From Haemonchus contortus (taxonomy: Eukaryota > Nematoda > Chromadorea > Rhabditida > Trichostrongylidae), in NCBI GenBank assembly GCA_000469685.2, contig LS997565.1, positions 12,272,505 to 12,336,504 of the forward strand: DNA of 64,000 nucleotides. The letters run 5' to 3'. The translations under genes were made by a program, and so were the position numbers. The notes beneath the pieces were generated by a model. It saw nothing but the letters and a program-made list of their open reading frames with translations, searched no databases and was not told where the DNA came from. Of this stretch, positions 1 to 11,560 are shown piece after piece; the first letter of the stretch is position 1; each line of letters begins with the position of its first letter.

Positions 1-244
1 TCCCTCCAAAACATCTATTTGAAACATCGTTAGAGGGCGAGAAACGAGAGTAACAACACTTGAGAGGTTATCGTGTTTCGGGATGAAAATAACTTGTACT
101 ATGTTATCAATATTAGTATTACACTGACTTTCGTCTCTGCTTCTTACAAAACCTCAGAACCACAACAGCCGATTTCACTCTTAATTCCATGATCTAACGG
201 AACGGGGAAAGCCGTTGAATTGCCTACAAAGACTAAATGCTCAC

Positions 245-666
245 CTATAATTAATGTTTTCATGGTGAAATCCACGCCTATCGTAGTTCCCTGTCTATCA
301 ACATATGTCCCATTTCGGAAGCGCTGCACCACACACCTGAGAGTAAAGGTAACAATGAAAACAATATTGGGTAACACGTATGAAAGTACTGGGTAACGAA
401 GTAATTTTTAAAACTCCAAAAACTCTAGGAAAAGACATGATACAGCGCGATCGTCTTTTGTTTACGTCGTCTACTATCTTTGATAAAACAAATATAAACA
501 GCAGCATAATTGTCAGAAGAAAGAAAAATCCAAACAACCAGGAAAATTAACAAAAGTTGAAAGGTATGGTGTGAACGCCATAACCTTAAACTTACGTTTT
601 GCCTACTCCCATGTCCCCAATAAGCACAATTTTGAACAGATAATCAAAGCCATCATCTCCATCCAT
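245..666 (-). CDS. rab-19: Rab19/Rab43-type small GTPase, 5' part (two exons; gene continues past left edge)
   Basis: Two minus-strand exons join in phase. Exon 1 (666-596) starts at ATG 666 and reads [18 protein letters not shown] then the P-loop GxxGVGKT, ending two bases into the Thr codon at a GTAAGT donor. Exon 2 (336-245) begins after a CTCAG acceptor and reads [16 protein letters not shown], then the switch I segment [15 protein letters not shown], ending at a GTGAGC donor. Rab GTPases cycle between GDP and GTP states and recruit effectors to transport vesicles. The P-loop followed by CVVQRF and the [11 protein letters not shown] signature is that of the Rab19/43 subfamily rather than Rab1/8/11. 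The exons with WDTAGQE, NKxD and the prenylated C-terminus are missing and should lie left of position 1. A possible trans-splice acceptor (TCGCCAG) lies just upstream of the ATG. Family assignment is secure; the symbol is inferred from similarity and recalled synteny. Confidence 0.85.
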
Positions 667-2794
667 TGCGAGTTTAGTGCTGGCGAGAATATGTACCAGT
701 TAAATACAAATAATCATGAATGAATTTCTTATCCTGAAACGAATATTTATGTTGTAACACTCTAATAACGTATCATTTAAGCCAAATGTAATGAAGCTGC
801 GCGCTATAGCAGCCACATGAGTGAAAATCGCAGCAATATCGAACATTTGCTTCGTTCTTCATCGTTGTACACTAAGCGGCAAGAGATTGTAAGTATCGAA
901 GAGGGCGCAAAGAACGTGTTCAAACATTGGTACACGACGCCTTATTACGTCTAGATGCGAGCACCGTAACCGAAAATGAGTAAAGGCACGTAGAAGGCGA
1001 CAATCATTACAGCTGTGAGTGGGTAATTTATCTCAAGCCGCCTCTTCAGAACTTAGCTAAGGGCGTATGTCGACCAATGCAGTCGATGGATGGGTTCTTA
1101 ATTAACTCAATATTATATGCAGAACGGAGCAGCGACAAGGAATCGGCACAAATATGCGGTGAAAAACAAGGTCTTGCTCATTGGAATTCTGAATGCTGTA
1201 GTTCCCTGATATAGTCGGCAGTGAGCACTACATCCTTTACAATTAATGAAGGGTCTTCGGAAAAAACAGAAAAGAAAACGAGCCATCTAGAGCGCAATTT
1301 ATGGAATCCAGAAGTAACGAAGAAAACATACCCGGCAATCAGCCGGCTTCATTGATTCTGCAAATTTTGCGTCCCCTGGATATCTCGAACAAAAGAAAGC
1401 ACCCTGCCAAATTTGTCTGATGTGCCGGAGGCCGCCGTTTAGCGAGTCCCAGCCCCCTTTATCCTATTGTGAGGAGTACAGAGCTGACACAAAAACTGAA
1501 ACCGCGACTCACTTCAATTCCTTTAGTCTTTCGTATACAAATCTACAAAATGGCATCATTACTATTTCATTACGGTAATTAATTAAATTCAAACAATTCA
1601 TTCGATATTAAGAACTTTTGGTGCTGAAAAAGTCGCATGGCTGTTTTCATGACAAAAGGCAGAGCAGTATGGTTGCAATTAGAATACGACAGATGGACGC
1701 CCCGCCCTTTATTTTTCTTGTCATCTTGGTTAGCTGGAGAACGAAGTCTCTACACTAGACTTTCGATCGACCCTCTCCACAGCAGTATAGCACCACTCAC
1801 AAATTATGAATAATTTATTGGCTACCGCCTGCATCATGGAGAGAGAAGAAATTCACGGCTGTGGCTCTCCATTGGCCCAACGGGATCAAGTTACGAGCAA
1901 AACTGAAAAGATGGATACTTTAAAGTTGGAATTAGTGGTGGATTACAATTGCAAGGTAACGAATTAAGACGTACGTTACATTTGAGACAATGACATCGTT
2001 TTTATACTTGTTCAAAAGTTGCGTTATGGTAGCCTCATAAGGAACTGAGCTATTCATCCGAATAAACGACACTACCGTAAAATAAATGACCACAACACCA
2101 TCTACGTCTTCTGAAATGGATCGGATTGAAAGGATATTTCTGATGGTAAAAAAGTAACAAGAAAAAAGGAAAGGCTCCATAAACCTCACTTGTCAGGTAG
2201 TTTCTCACTGATATAAGAGAGTTATGCAGAAATGACAAAATTGCATCATTAGGATGAAATTTAAGCATATTCAATTGATCATTAGTGCACCTGAAAGCGT
2301 CAAGGTGAATAAAGCATTGAAAAGAAACCTTGCTCTGAGAGGAAACTGTGCAATTGAGGCGAAACGAAAGAAGGTTTTGATGAGTACGGCAAAAAGCAAG
2401 CTCAAAAGACAAGGTAAGAGGGTCTGAATGCTTAGACGGAGGAAAGCCACGACCCTCGCATCTCCTTCAGGGTGTGACAAGGGCTGCTTCGTCAGTTCCT
2501 ATTCTACTTTCATTAATTTCGTACACTGAACAGTGTGAAAATTTTACGATGGGCTCAAAAACTCAAGCTTGTACGGCGTCAACGGGAATTTGCTTTCCGT
2601 TACGCCCATTTAGCAAATCCTCTGATTGGAAAACTTCACCCAAGGACTTGAGCTACCACTAATTTACTGCACAGAACCTTCAGAGAAGTTTGCCTACAAA
2701 CGTCCAGAGAATTTTGTCATTTGTCAAAGTAGTCCAAAAGAATGAACATATATCAACATGCAAGTCCAACTGAAGAAAAAGCCGCTTATCTCAC
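667..2794. other. intergenic stretch with no gene I can support
   Basis: About 2.1 kb of AT-rich sequence between the Rab start and the third exon of the next minus-strand gene. Open frames here (for example minus 2412-2050) have no recognisable motif and no consistent splice pattern. It may hide the missing 3' exons of the gene at 2795-4343. A minus-strand reading at about 2565-2475 (containing VYEINESRIGTDE) looks protein-like, but I could not connect it in phase. Confidence 0.4.
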
Positions 2795-4343
2795 TTTCGT
2801 CTCGCTGGCTTAATCTGTTCGACAAGATCTGTTGATGCTACCACACTCAAACGATTCCATTCCTTGTTCGCGATACATTCGCCTATGACCGAAATGCCCT
2901 TGAATAAGTACAATTGAGAAAGGTTTAGCAAGCCCAGAGTTTCTCAGTGATCATAACTGCTCCAGTAAATAATTACCTCATTAGCAGCGTGAATGAATCT
3001 CTCCTTATTGTAGGCTCTCTCAAACCAGAACTGATAAATACCTTGACAGCAAAAGGTTCCTACTTTTCTCGTCAACTCGAAATTCGGAACTACCACTTTG
3101 GGAGCAGGAAACAAGCAGAGGTTCTGATTATAGGTTACCTGAAGATGTAGACTAAGAAGATGCACAGGTTATCATATTTACTGTATAAGTAAAAAACCTT
3201 AGCACTCAGGCCCTTCTGATGGATAGAGAACCAAACCTTTCGATATTAATCAATCCCGTTTCGGGATGGGCCCTTATCAGACTTCCATTCAAAGTTTTAA
3301 TGGCGATCAGAAGAAGGAAATGAAATGCGTCGACCACTCCTGAACATGTAACGACTTTCTTCTTCCAGTTCGAATTGCCCGACACGAAAGGGATGGAAGG
3401 CTTGGTTTACGGGGCTCTCCAACCCTCCGAAATTCCATTTCTAGACCTTGGTTGTGATAGTGGGCGCTACTTGTTATTGCACCAACTCCGCCATTACTAC
3501 TATTATTGACTTAGCTCCTAGCATTCTAAAATGAAAGTAAAAAAAAAACAACAATAATTGTAAAGAGCTGGAAATTCTGGACGAAACGATGCCAAACTAT
3601 TGCCGTTACACCACGTCAGAAACGCGGGGAAAGAACTATAAGATCTCCTTCCCTACGTCGCGAGTTCTTGAGGACGATGTCGCCTGCCCGAGGATACTGG
3701 AGTCAACATAGTAAGGTTACCAATAATCATGGTCACTAAGATGAAATTTGCAAGTCAGACATGCTATCAACGAAGCCCCTTCTCACTCTCATCCCTGCGA
3801 ACACACTTAATGGTCTGAATGTCGTTCTTGGAGATGATTGCCTTAATGAATCCTTAAGAAGGAGAAAGATCAATCATGATAAATATAGCAACTTGGTTAG
3901 TTAAAGCCAAAGGAGCAGAAAAATCAAGTCATTTTTAAAGCGGTGAACAGTAGCAACGTTACTGGCTTCACAAAACTCAACTTCAAATCTGTTTCAAAAG
4001 TCTCAAACCTGTTACTCTCTTTAGAGGACTCCGATGGACAAATCCGTGACCAATCCAAACACTCCCATCATATAACTTACATTCAGATTGAAGCAACAAA
4101 ATTATAAATCATGTATCTGGCATTCCTAATTGAAGCGACTGAGCCACAACCCCAATTCACCTTTCATGTCTACTCCTCCCTTTCTCACCGACATATTACA
4201 AATTTTATTCTAGAGGCCCGGAAAAAGCTTACCGGCTTTTCATCATCGTATGGTCCTGAGATATGATCCGGAATTGAAGATGACGCTTCAATATTTCGAG
4301 CAGCCACTGTAGATAACACGCGACGAGCTGCATAACGGATCAT
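2795..4343 (-). CDS. probable mitochondrial protein, possibly TIM44-like/MAIP1-like (first three exons)
   Basis: Three minus-strand exons fit with consistent phases. Exon 1 (4343-4233, 37 codons) starts MIRYAARRVLSTVAARN, an Arg/Ala/Ser-rich, acid-free start typical of a mitochondrial presequence, and ends at GTAAGC. Exon 2 (3138-2977, 54 codons) follows a CTTCAG acceptor and holds PNFELTRKVGTFC and FWFERAYNKERFIHAANE, ending at GTAATT. Exon 3 (2898-2795, 104 nt) holds GISVIGECIANKEWNRLSVV and ends AA|GTGAGA in phase 2. The pattern of an aromatic/basic stretch, then helices with xNKEWNRLxxLV, resembles TIM44-like domains such as that of the m-AAA protease-interacting protein MAIP1, but this is a tentative resemblance. 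I could not find the next exon in phase, so the gene is incomplete here. Intron 1 is 1.1 kb. Confidence 0.5.
3210..3505 (-). repeat. degenerate tRNA-derived SINE, minus strand, inside an intron
   Basis: The stretch resembles the SINE at 33198-33498 read backwards. It has the 'acttccattc' block, the 'gggatggaaggcttggtt' block, and a degraded 'tagtgggcgctacttg' head near 3455-3475. It lies in intron 1 of the candidate mitochondrial gene. No target duplication is visible, so it is an old copy. Confidence 0.4.
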
Positions 4344-5250
4344 GTAGTAAACCCGTTGAACAGTACCTAAACAGTCCCTAATCGAATCAACAAAAATAAC
4401 TGGTATAAATTTGAATTCAAGTTAAAAATCTTAAAGGAGAACGGGAAACGTCGTTTTAGGAGTCTCGCACAGAAAACTACCCACTAAAAATGCTTGCCGA
4501 TCCCTCCCCTTTTCGCGATGAAGTCGCGAATTTTTTTAAGTCGTCGTGAAGCAGAAATAGAGCATCGTCGGACGATTCATTCTCTTCAGAAGCTCTGAGT
4601 TGATGGCTGCAGCATTCAAGCCCGATTTGGCCATTGTCACTTTTGCCCATCCTTTGGCTGATGCCAAAATTGTTGTGTATCTGCGCCGCGAAATTCACTT
4701 GGACGAGTTGTCTCTCTATTTGAGCCGTGCAACTTATTTATTTTAGAAATGTCCTAAAATATTCCACAAATTCTTATTTAATTATCTTTGCGAGATCGTT
4801 CTGGCACGCAAAAACTTCGTGAAAAAAGTTAAGTCGGACAGCTCGGAATTTTGTGGAGTCCTAGTTCAAGCAACTCGTGCTTGTTTTTATTTGTGAAATA
4901 GCTCATACAAGTTTAACGAGCTCTTCATTCCTTTGTCATGGTCCAAATGTTCTTGTCATTTTAGCTGACCAATTCTCCATTTGCTACACATTTTATATTC
5001 TTTATATTATTGCTCGGTTTTATTATTTTTTGTCTCAGACCGAAGGAGAGGACCATTGCTTCGTAGCCTCTGTTTTGTTGATTACTGGCAAATTTAGTTG
5101 GTAAAATCTTGCGGTCTTAGTCATTACTGATTTTCACAGAAGGAGAACTCGATTTTAGGCTGTATGTTTATGAAGGGTGGAGGTTGTCGTAATATTTTCG
5201 TACCATACTTCTATTACATTTAGAAAACTGAATATTATGCTTTAGGTACA
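4344..5250. other. region between divergent genes, no supported gene
   Basis: Separates the minus-strand candidate mitochondrial gene from plus-strand rpl-P2, so it should hold both promoters. A 73-codon minus frame (4698-4477) has no known motif. A TTTAG acceptor lies just before the P2 ATG (5241-5245), suitable for spliced-leader addition. Confidence 0.4.
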
Positions 5251-7819
5251 ATGCGTTACGTTTCTGCGTATATGCTTGCAGTCGCTGGTGGAAACCCGTC
5301 TCCAAAGGTATCAGTTTCATCAAGTTGCTCTCCGTTTGTATCCGAAATCTTTGAAATCTAACGAGAGCTAGAATGAACTTTTTCAGTTAGATGATATAAA
5401 AAATATCCTCGGTGCCGTTGGAGTCGATACTGATGCTGAAGCTGCCAAGCTCGTTATCTCACGGCTACAAGGAAAGAATATCGAAGAAGTAATCGCTGAA
5501 GGTGCCGCTGGTTTGGTATCGGTAAGCTGCGCTTTCTTCACTGTTTATTTTTTAGAGTTTGTTGGCTCAGTGTCCCTGATGATCTTGTGTGATTTAATAT
5601 CTTTAAGGGTGTTATCATTAAGATGCCATTATCCCTGCGTGAAACATCCTTGTGCAGGAACATAAAAAAGTCAGGAAATTTCCAAATCAGTATATGTTCC
5701 TTTCTGAACCCAATTTTTACACTTCCGCACTTTTGTTTTGCGTAACTGAGCTGCTGGTAAAAAAAAAAGAAAAGATTCAGAAATAGCAAGACGCAGGCGA
5801 TCATCATCCCTTTCTTGCATCCTCCTTTTTCTTTGTAGCGGCGATACGTTATTTTCACCATGCTCGACTTCGTTCCCAAGCAATTCAAGCTGCAAACAGG
5901 AGCGGTTGTTCAAGGCTTATTTTCCACTGGCGCAGTATCACAGCTTCACAGCTTTTTGACTAGTTTTAGTTTTAGTCGGGTTTTACGATTTTCAGTAAGT
6001 ATCATGCGACCCATAGGTTTCGAAAAATAAGTACTTCAATTGTAATAGCGTACGCGCTATTCAGTGCTCAAAGAATCTAACATCTATTACGTAGGTGAAG
6101 TACAGGGCCCAGATTGTTTTTTGCTGTATGATCCTCTTCTTACCCTTTTCATACGGGGCCAAGGCTTCACATGCTCTACATACATACGTACGATTTCCTG
6201 TATGGACCTTAGCAATATCACTGGGGTGATCGCTCAACTTGTTGAATACTCACGCCCAGTAGAAGGATATCCGCTGTTCTCGTTAGACTTTTGCGCTTAC
6301 CAGTACATCTACCCAACATTCCGACTTTCCTATCACTTCATCTCCACAAGAAGTGATAGGAAAGTCGGATATTCCTGTTTATGGTATTTCGTGATAGTTA
6401 GATCTCAATATCAGGGGCTTCATAATGGGCTTGTTTCAAATCTCTACTGAGGATAATTTCTTTTCTTTGACCTAACTTTCTTTTAAGGTTCAACTCATTT
6501 TTTTGCTAGATGGTCAGCTGCTGTAGGCGTATTCAAAGGGTAGATGGGGCTTTCAAGTTTTTCTTTCTAATCGCTTTGTATTTTAAATCACGTTGATGGA
6601 AAATACCCACCTTCATATAGATATGTATTAAAAAAGCTTTGATTCGGGGAGAGTGTGCGTGGGCCTCGAGCTGAGAAGCGGTTTCTATGAGTCTTGTTTG
6701 TGCAATTAAAGTTCTATCATTTTGGCATGTCCATTGGGAATGCTAAAGAGCTGCGCAACGGTGTTGCCTAGGTCGATAACCTGTTGAAGTCTATAGAGCC
6801 ATCACTTCATCTTCAAGTCGAAATGTGTTCCTACCTTTTTCATTCCAATCCCATTCCGTCGGTTGATTCTTTTCGTGTGACATATATCTATGTTAGCGGT
6901 CAACATTCATGAGTTTTTCTTTCGACCTACTCCTTACCTTCCGTCCACTGATCGTGTTTGCCCACCACTTTTTACTTTTCTCATAGGATGATGTAAGCTA
7001 ACTACTGTTAAATGCAAACCTTTCTTTTTAGCATATGATTTCTCTCTGGCAGAAAGTGCTCTGAAACTAAACGTAGAGGGTGGGTTATCACAAAGGGGAA
7101 GCTTTTGATGGGCGTATTTCTTCAATGAGCACTTTTCGGATGCGGTGCGGTAGAACTTGTAGCGCCAGGAGGAGGGCCTAGCTGAGGTGATGCGAGTGGC
7201 AAACGAGTGCGAGTTGTTTTTCTTCGAAAAGTGGGAAATTAAAAATTATGTTGAGAACGTGCTTGGGTTGGGCACCGCTTTTATCCAACCCTGAGCGCTA
7301 AATGCAGAGGAGGAGGATTAGCCGACTTGAATTACGCTTAGAGACACTTCTTAGCCAAAGGGATTTAGTTCTAGCCTCAGCTTTAAGAGGGAGCAGCACC
7401 GGGGTGGGTGAGATGATTACATTCACTCACTTGACTCACCCGCATCGGTGCTCCTCCTCTGCGTTCTAGCGCTCAATGTCGGAAAAGAGCGGGGGCTCCC
7501 TTCTGAGCATTTTCACCAAAAATATGTTTTACTTGTCGCCTTTACGTCTCTTCAACTTGATATGGCAGAATGGCAAATATTTGGCGCGATTCACTTTTGA
7601 TCACTGGGCCTTCTCAGTCAGTATAAAGTTAGCTTCTGATATTTAACAGACGACAATTATGTTTTTTTTCAGGTTAGCGGAGGAGCTCCAGCTGCTGCTG
7701 CTCCGGCTGCTGGAGGTGCTGCTCCAGCTGCGGCAGCTCCTAAGGAGGAGGCAAAGCCAGCGAAGAAAGAAGAGAAGGAGGAATCTGATGATGATATGGG
7801 ATTTGGCCTTTTCGACTAA
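5251..7819 (+). CDS. rla-2: 60S acidic ribosomal protein P2 (stalk protein), three exons, 112 aa
   Basis: Exons 5251-5307, 5387-5521 and 7673-7819 join in phase 0. Exon 1 reads [19 protein letters not shown] and exon 2 has [14 protein letters not shown] and the helix ending [13 protein letters not shown]. Exon 3 is the Ala/Pro/Gly hinge followed by the charged tail [12 protein letters not shown] and stop. P2 pairs with P1 on the P0 stalk of the large ribosomal subunit; its C-terminal tail contacts elongation factors and stimulates their GTPase. Length and tail match the eukaryotic P2 family. Intron 1 is 79 bp, intron 2 is 2151 bp and holds repeat sequence. A TTTAG trans-splice-like acceptor precedes the ATG by a few bases, and an AATAAA poly(A) signal lies at 7833-7838. 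The next gene starts about 130 bp later, suggesting an operon. Confidence 0.95.
6321..6368. repeat. perfect 19-bp hairpin with 10-nt loop in rpl-P2 intron 2
   Basis: Arms 6321-6339 and 6350-6368 are exact reverse complements, separated by the loop 6340-6349; one further T-A pair extends the stem outward. The rest of the intron shows no comparable fold. It could be a young inverted repeat or a structured RNA, but it is short for a microRNA precursor. Confidence 0.8.
7258..7508. repeat. MITE-like element with imperfect terminal inverted repeats, in rpl-P2 intron 2
   Basis: A left block near 7285-7316 (tgagcgctaaatgcagagga) matches, in reverse complement, a right block near 7450-7478 (cctctgcgttctagcgctca). 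Flanking G/C-rich blocks also pair loosely. The roughly 250-bp size and inverted ends suit a non-autonomous DNA transposon. Ends and target duplication are not clear. Confidence 0.45.
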
Positions 7820-7832
7820 TTTTGTTATTGCA

Positions 7833-7962
7833 AATAAATTGTTGTGTTTTAAATAAGACTTTTTTCCTGACTTGATGAGTAATGTCTGTACTTGTGTAGA
7901 ATTTTTACTCATACTGCAAGTCATAGTTGTAGGGATCGTAAGACTCCCATCATTTACCAGAG
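7833..7962 (+). promoter_or_regulatory. intercistronic region: poly(A) signal, U-rich run and SL-type acceptor
   Basis: AATAAA at 7833-7838 ends rpl-P2. A T-rich run follows at about 7859-7866. The acceptor ATTTACCAG ends at 7960, two bases before the alkyltransferase ATG at 7963. A gap of roughly 110-130 bp between the cleavage site and a trans-splice acceptor is the normal spacing in C. elegans SL2 operons. The elements are seen; their use is inferred. Confidence 0.55.
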
Positions 7963-10193
7963 ATGCAGGCTGTTTATGAAGTCATGTCAAGTCCATTGGG
8001 TGAGGTTCGTGGTTTATTAAACTGATTTTTTGTCGACAGTCCAAGTGTCGTTTCATGCAGTGGAAAGCCTTGATGTCACAGCAGAGAGTACTACTATCAC
8101 TGAAGTAAGCTTTTGAAAAGGCTTTCCGTTGCCCTGAACATCTCGCGGGCTACGTCATTGATGGTCGTTGGAGCGTATTTCAGTACAACATTAAGATACA
8201 AAACGCGATAATCCCATTCTCTCCAGTGGAATGATGGGGAAGAATAGTACAACACAAACAGATTCCCCGGTGATACCGCCGAAACGTTAGTGTTAGTAGC
8301 AACCTCGTGAGGACTAAATAGGAACTTTATCAAGTAGGTAGCGTTATTTATTTATTTATTTATTTATTTCTGCGCCAAAATGACGCGCTATCACATACCG
8401 AGTAGGACGCATAAGCACCAAGTAAACGCAGGCCAAATCTCCAGGCAATAAATGGACAAGAGGATGGAATCCATATAGGCCAAGTACCAAAAAAGAAAGA
8501 AGTCAAGAAATGAGAGAACTTATAATCTAGACTTCTCTAGAGCAACAAAACAATGAAAATTAGCTTTATCAACTTTATCAACTGAAACTCAACATGTCCA
8601 AATAAATAAATAAAAGTACAAGCCTGTCAATACTTCTGTTACGCGCCTGTTTCGGATAACTGAAGGAAGTTGATGATGAACTAACGGGGGGCTACGGTTC
8701 TCTGTTTGATTCTACTTGATTGTTAATCATCAAAAGTTGTTAAGCTTCTTGGTATCATTTTGTAACCGAGAATGATTAGTCGCCGGAGATAAACTTCAGG
8801 AGCTTAGCCTTAAGCATAAGAACGGCTCAGGGAAGTGGACCAAGTAAAAGGGGGTTCAGCACAAGCAGGCTTCAAGGGAACGGACTTACAGAGTTATAGC
8901 TCGCATGTGAGTAGAGAATGAGTAGTCTTGCCGTCATACATGCAAACTTAAACAATCGCAATCTGTTACTGTTAAATGTTGCCGCATGACAGCTAATTAA
9001 TTGTAAACGCTTGAACATGAAAATGTTTTGGACTCGAAGTGCAAACTATCACACTCTTCGATTTTGCAGTTCGAAGGAGCGCTCATTGATGCGCCACAAT
9101 TTTCCAGGTTCTGGTGGCTGAAATTAACCGCGAGTTAGCTGCACTTTTCTTTGTCTCAAAGGAAACGCTTCCTCGCAGGTTGGAGAAGCTGTCCAGATAC
9201 TATCCATTCCTGAAACTCGCTGAAGGTCACATTCAGAATGCGAAAAATGTGGGATTTACGTACTGTTTTTTATTTTATAAACAACAGAAAAAAGTAATTA
9301 TGATGTGGATGTGGACGTGGGAAAGTGAATACGGGTAGAATTTGAGTTGGGTAACTTTGCACAGTCCGTCCTCAAATCCATTCCATCCTACGGTAGATGG
9401 GTGTAGTTTTAGCACAGCTCTTCGTTAATCTGTAATATCTTGAATGGTCAGCTCTCATGCAAAAGCCTCTGCATCTGGTTCTTTCTTCAGAATACCAGGC
9501 ATACTTCTTTCACAGCTTGGGCATTTGTTGGAGCTAATGCCCGGACAAGGGTCTCCTCAGAGGTTTTTGTCAAGTTTTTTTGCTACTAGGAAATCGATTA
9601 CCCGCCTACTGTCATTATCCCTTTAATCACAATATTTGTTTAAGGAATGTCCCATAGGGTATTACAATAACATGCTGTTGGTCGTTAGAGGTGATCAAGA
9701 CAATATGAGTCTCAGGATAAACAGAGGATAACATGGATCAGAACGCTTCAGTTTGTAGATTTCTCCTTCTCTAGGTGACCAGGTTATTGAATGGTGACGA
9801 TGTTACCGAGGACATTCCGATCTCCAAATTCGTATTCGAGTGTTGTTCCGATTTCCGCAAAGCGGTCTATGAGCAGTTGTTACGTATACCACGAGGATGC
9901 ACTAAGAGCTACGCAGAGGTTTGACAGAATGCCTCAATTTTTTGCCTAGCATATCAGCCTCTGTGTTATGCCTCTACGCTGAACTGCTTTGTTCTCAGGT
10001 GGCTGCAGAGATGGGTCGACCGACTGCCTACAGGGCAGTTGCGCAAGCTTGTGGAGCCAATGTGCTGTGCGTCATCATACCATGCCACCGTGTCATTGCA
10101 TCAAATGGGACCCTGCATGGATATGGAGGGGGTTTGGATAAGAAGAAAAAACTCCTGGAGATGGAGTCTTCGCAATCGTCGCTGAAGAAATGA
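7963..10193 (+). CDS. agt-1: methylated-DNA--protein-cysteine methyltransferase (O6-alkylguanine repair), four exons, 173 aa
   Basis: Exons 7963-8004, 9108-9248, 9775-9918 and 9999-10193 all meet in phase 0. The joined protein starts MQAVYEVMSSPLGE then VLVAEINRELAALFF (the N-terminal RNase-H-like domain), followed by a linker with VTRLLNGDDV. The C-terminal DNA-binding and catalytic domain has FRKAVYEQLLRIPRG, TKSYAEVA, the Arg-finger helix PTAYRAVAQACGAN, and the active-site motif PCHRV with the acceptor cysteine at residue 138. It ends LHGYGGG..KKKLLEMESS. The enzyme moves an alkyl group from O6-guanine onto its own cysteine, in one turnover, in the nucleus. Length equals the bacterial Ogt/Ada-C type and lacks a long C-terminal extension. 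The exon 2 donor (GTGGGA) is weaker than the others. Close spacing after rpl-P2 suggests co-transcription. No AATAAA lies right after the stop. Confidence 0.92.
8343..8367. repeat. (TTTA)n microsatellite in alkyltransferase intron 1
   Basis: About six tandem TTTA units. The remainder of the 1.1-kb intron (8005-9107) shows no coding signal. Confidence 0.85.
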
Positions 10194-10693
10194 GGGATTG
10201 TCATTTTATCACTAATGATATTGAACTGCTACACTATTCTGTCCTACTCCTTTTGATACTCAAAGTCCTGGTGTGCATGTACATATAGTTTTTGATTCAC
10301 TGATCTCATCCATACGATATAATATGAAGGAGCGCCCAAGTAATTAGCCTATTTATTGAAATAAATAGTTTTGTCAATGATAATGATGTACGAATAGTCA
10401 CTGATTGTATTGTTTTTTTTCTGGAGTGCATACCCACCCTCAGAAAGCGCTTTTCTGGTTTGCAATGTTGCCACTTGTAGAGGATGAGATACAGAGCAAA
10501 GCCAAGTAATACTGCGTCTACGATTCCTCTTTTCACTTATTTCTCACTCGCTTCCAAGGGAAACTAACAACGGTGATGTTACCGCATCCTACCTTTTTAC
10601 TTCATCAATACATCGACCTCTACGAGGAGTCTCAGTCAGTCCGGAAGAAGCATTCAAAAATGTCTCTGCAAGAGCTTGTGTGAACTTGGACCC

Positions 10694-10955
10694 GGGTGTG
10701 TGTCAAGTCGTGCGTCCGAGGGCGAGCGCGGCAAACTGCGCGGCGAAGTTCGTGGCGAATTTGGATGACTCCGGCGCCTATCATTGGGGCCCAAATCTGA
10801 AGTAAGGTAGATTGTTGAGGTCAGCTGATCCTACTGTTCTACTAAACTTGGAAATTGGGCCCAAATAATAGGCGCTAAAGTCGTCAGAACAGGTATGAAT
10901 TTCGCCGCGCAATTTGCCGCGCGTACCCTCGGACGCACGACTTGACCGTCCCCCC
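10694..10955. mobile_element. hAT-like MITE with 8-bp target duplication
   Basis: The 262-bp element has long inverted ends: gtcaagtcgtgcgtccgagg near 10702 and its reverse complement ending near 10947, continuing inward about 100 bp. It is flanked by TTGGACCC at 10686-10693 and 10956-10963. The related segments at about 22100 and 51200 lack it. An 8-bp duplication points to the hAT superfamily or another 8-bp-TSD group. A second copy sits at 56215-56465. Confidence 0.75.
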
Positions 10956-11369
10956 TTGGACCCATTGAGGTTGATTGCGACACTGTCTGTGACCCAACAC
11001 CCTCAGTGTGCTGGTTAGAGATATTTCTACAGAGTACGACCTAACCTTTTAACCAAATTTCACACCGGAAAAGTACGAAAATTCCTTATTGCACGCTCCT
11101 GGAAAATGGTGAGAGTACTCTCGCAGAAACGACAACTGCACCCGTTAAGAAAAAGTGTAGGATGGTCTGTGTATGTTCATAAAAGGATATGGGCAGAGCC
11201 TGCTGGCTTTACTCTATCCTATTTGGATTGCTTTCCCACAATGAACTTTTATTCAGAGTCAGAGAGATGTTGTGAACCCATATATGGCCTATATAGTGAT
11301 GTGTTGCGATGGGTCAGCGGCCGGACTTGGTAGATGAGGCGAGAAGACAGGATATCATTCTTGCAGACG

Positions 11370-11560
11370 GCTTCTATCCTGCTGAAGGTGCGAGAAGGAC
11401 ATCTGCGTAGGTATGAGCACGTGTTGTCATGAATTCGATATCTTCCGTCTAGAGATGGAATTTGAAGCTCAAGGAAAGTGACTACAAGGAACTTCAAAGA
11501 AAAGAGGAAGAAATGGCTCCTGTGGAGCCAAGTCAGTATTACTATGCTCTCAAACAAGTC
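11370..11560 (+). pseudogene. relic of RTE-type LINE reverse transcriptase C-terminus
   Basis: The translation contains LLKVREGHLRRYEHVLS, a decayed form of the 'LRxxRLRWYGHVLR' end typical of RTE/Bov-B-like retrotransposon ORFs. Homologous relics occur at about 51640-51780 and 62045-62200. Stops and indels break all of them. Confidence 0.5.

Noticed and set aside
6064..6450. 128-codon plus frame in rpl-P2 intron 2
   Set aside because: No motif or splice support, and it includes the perfect hairpin; taken as chance.
11249..11557. 102-codon minus frame in unit A
   Set aside because: Antisense to the RTE relic and interrupted in units B and C.
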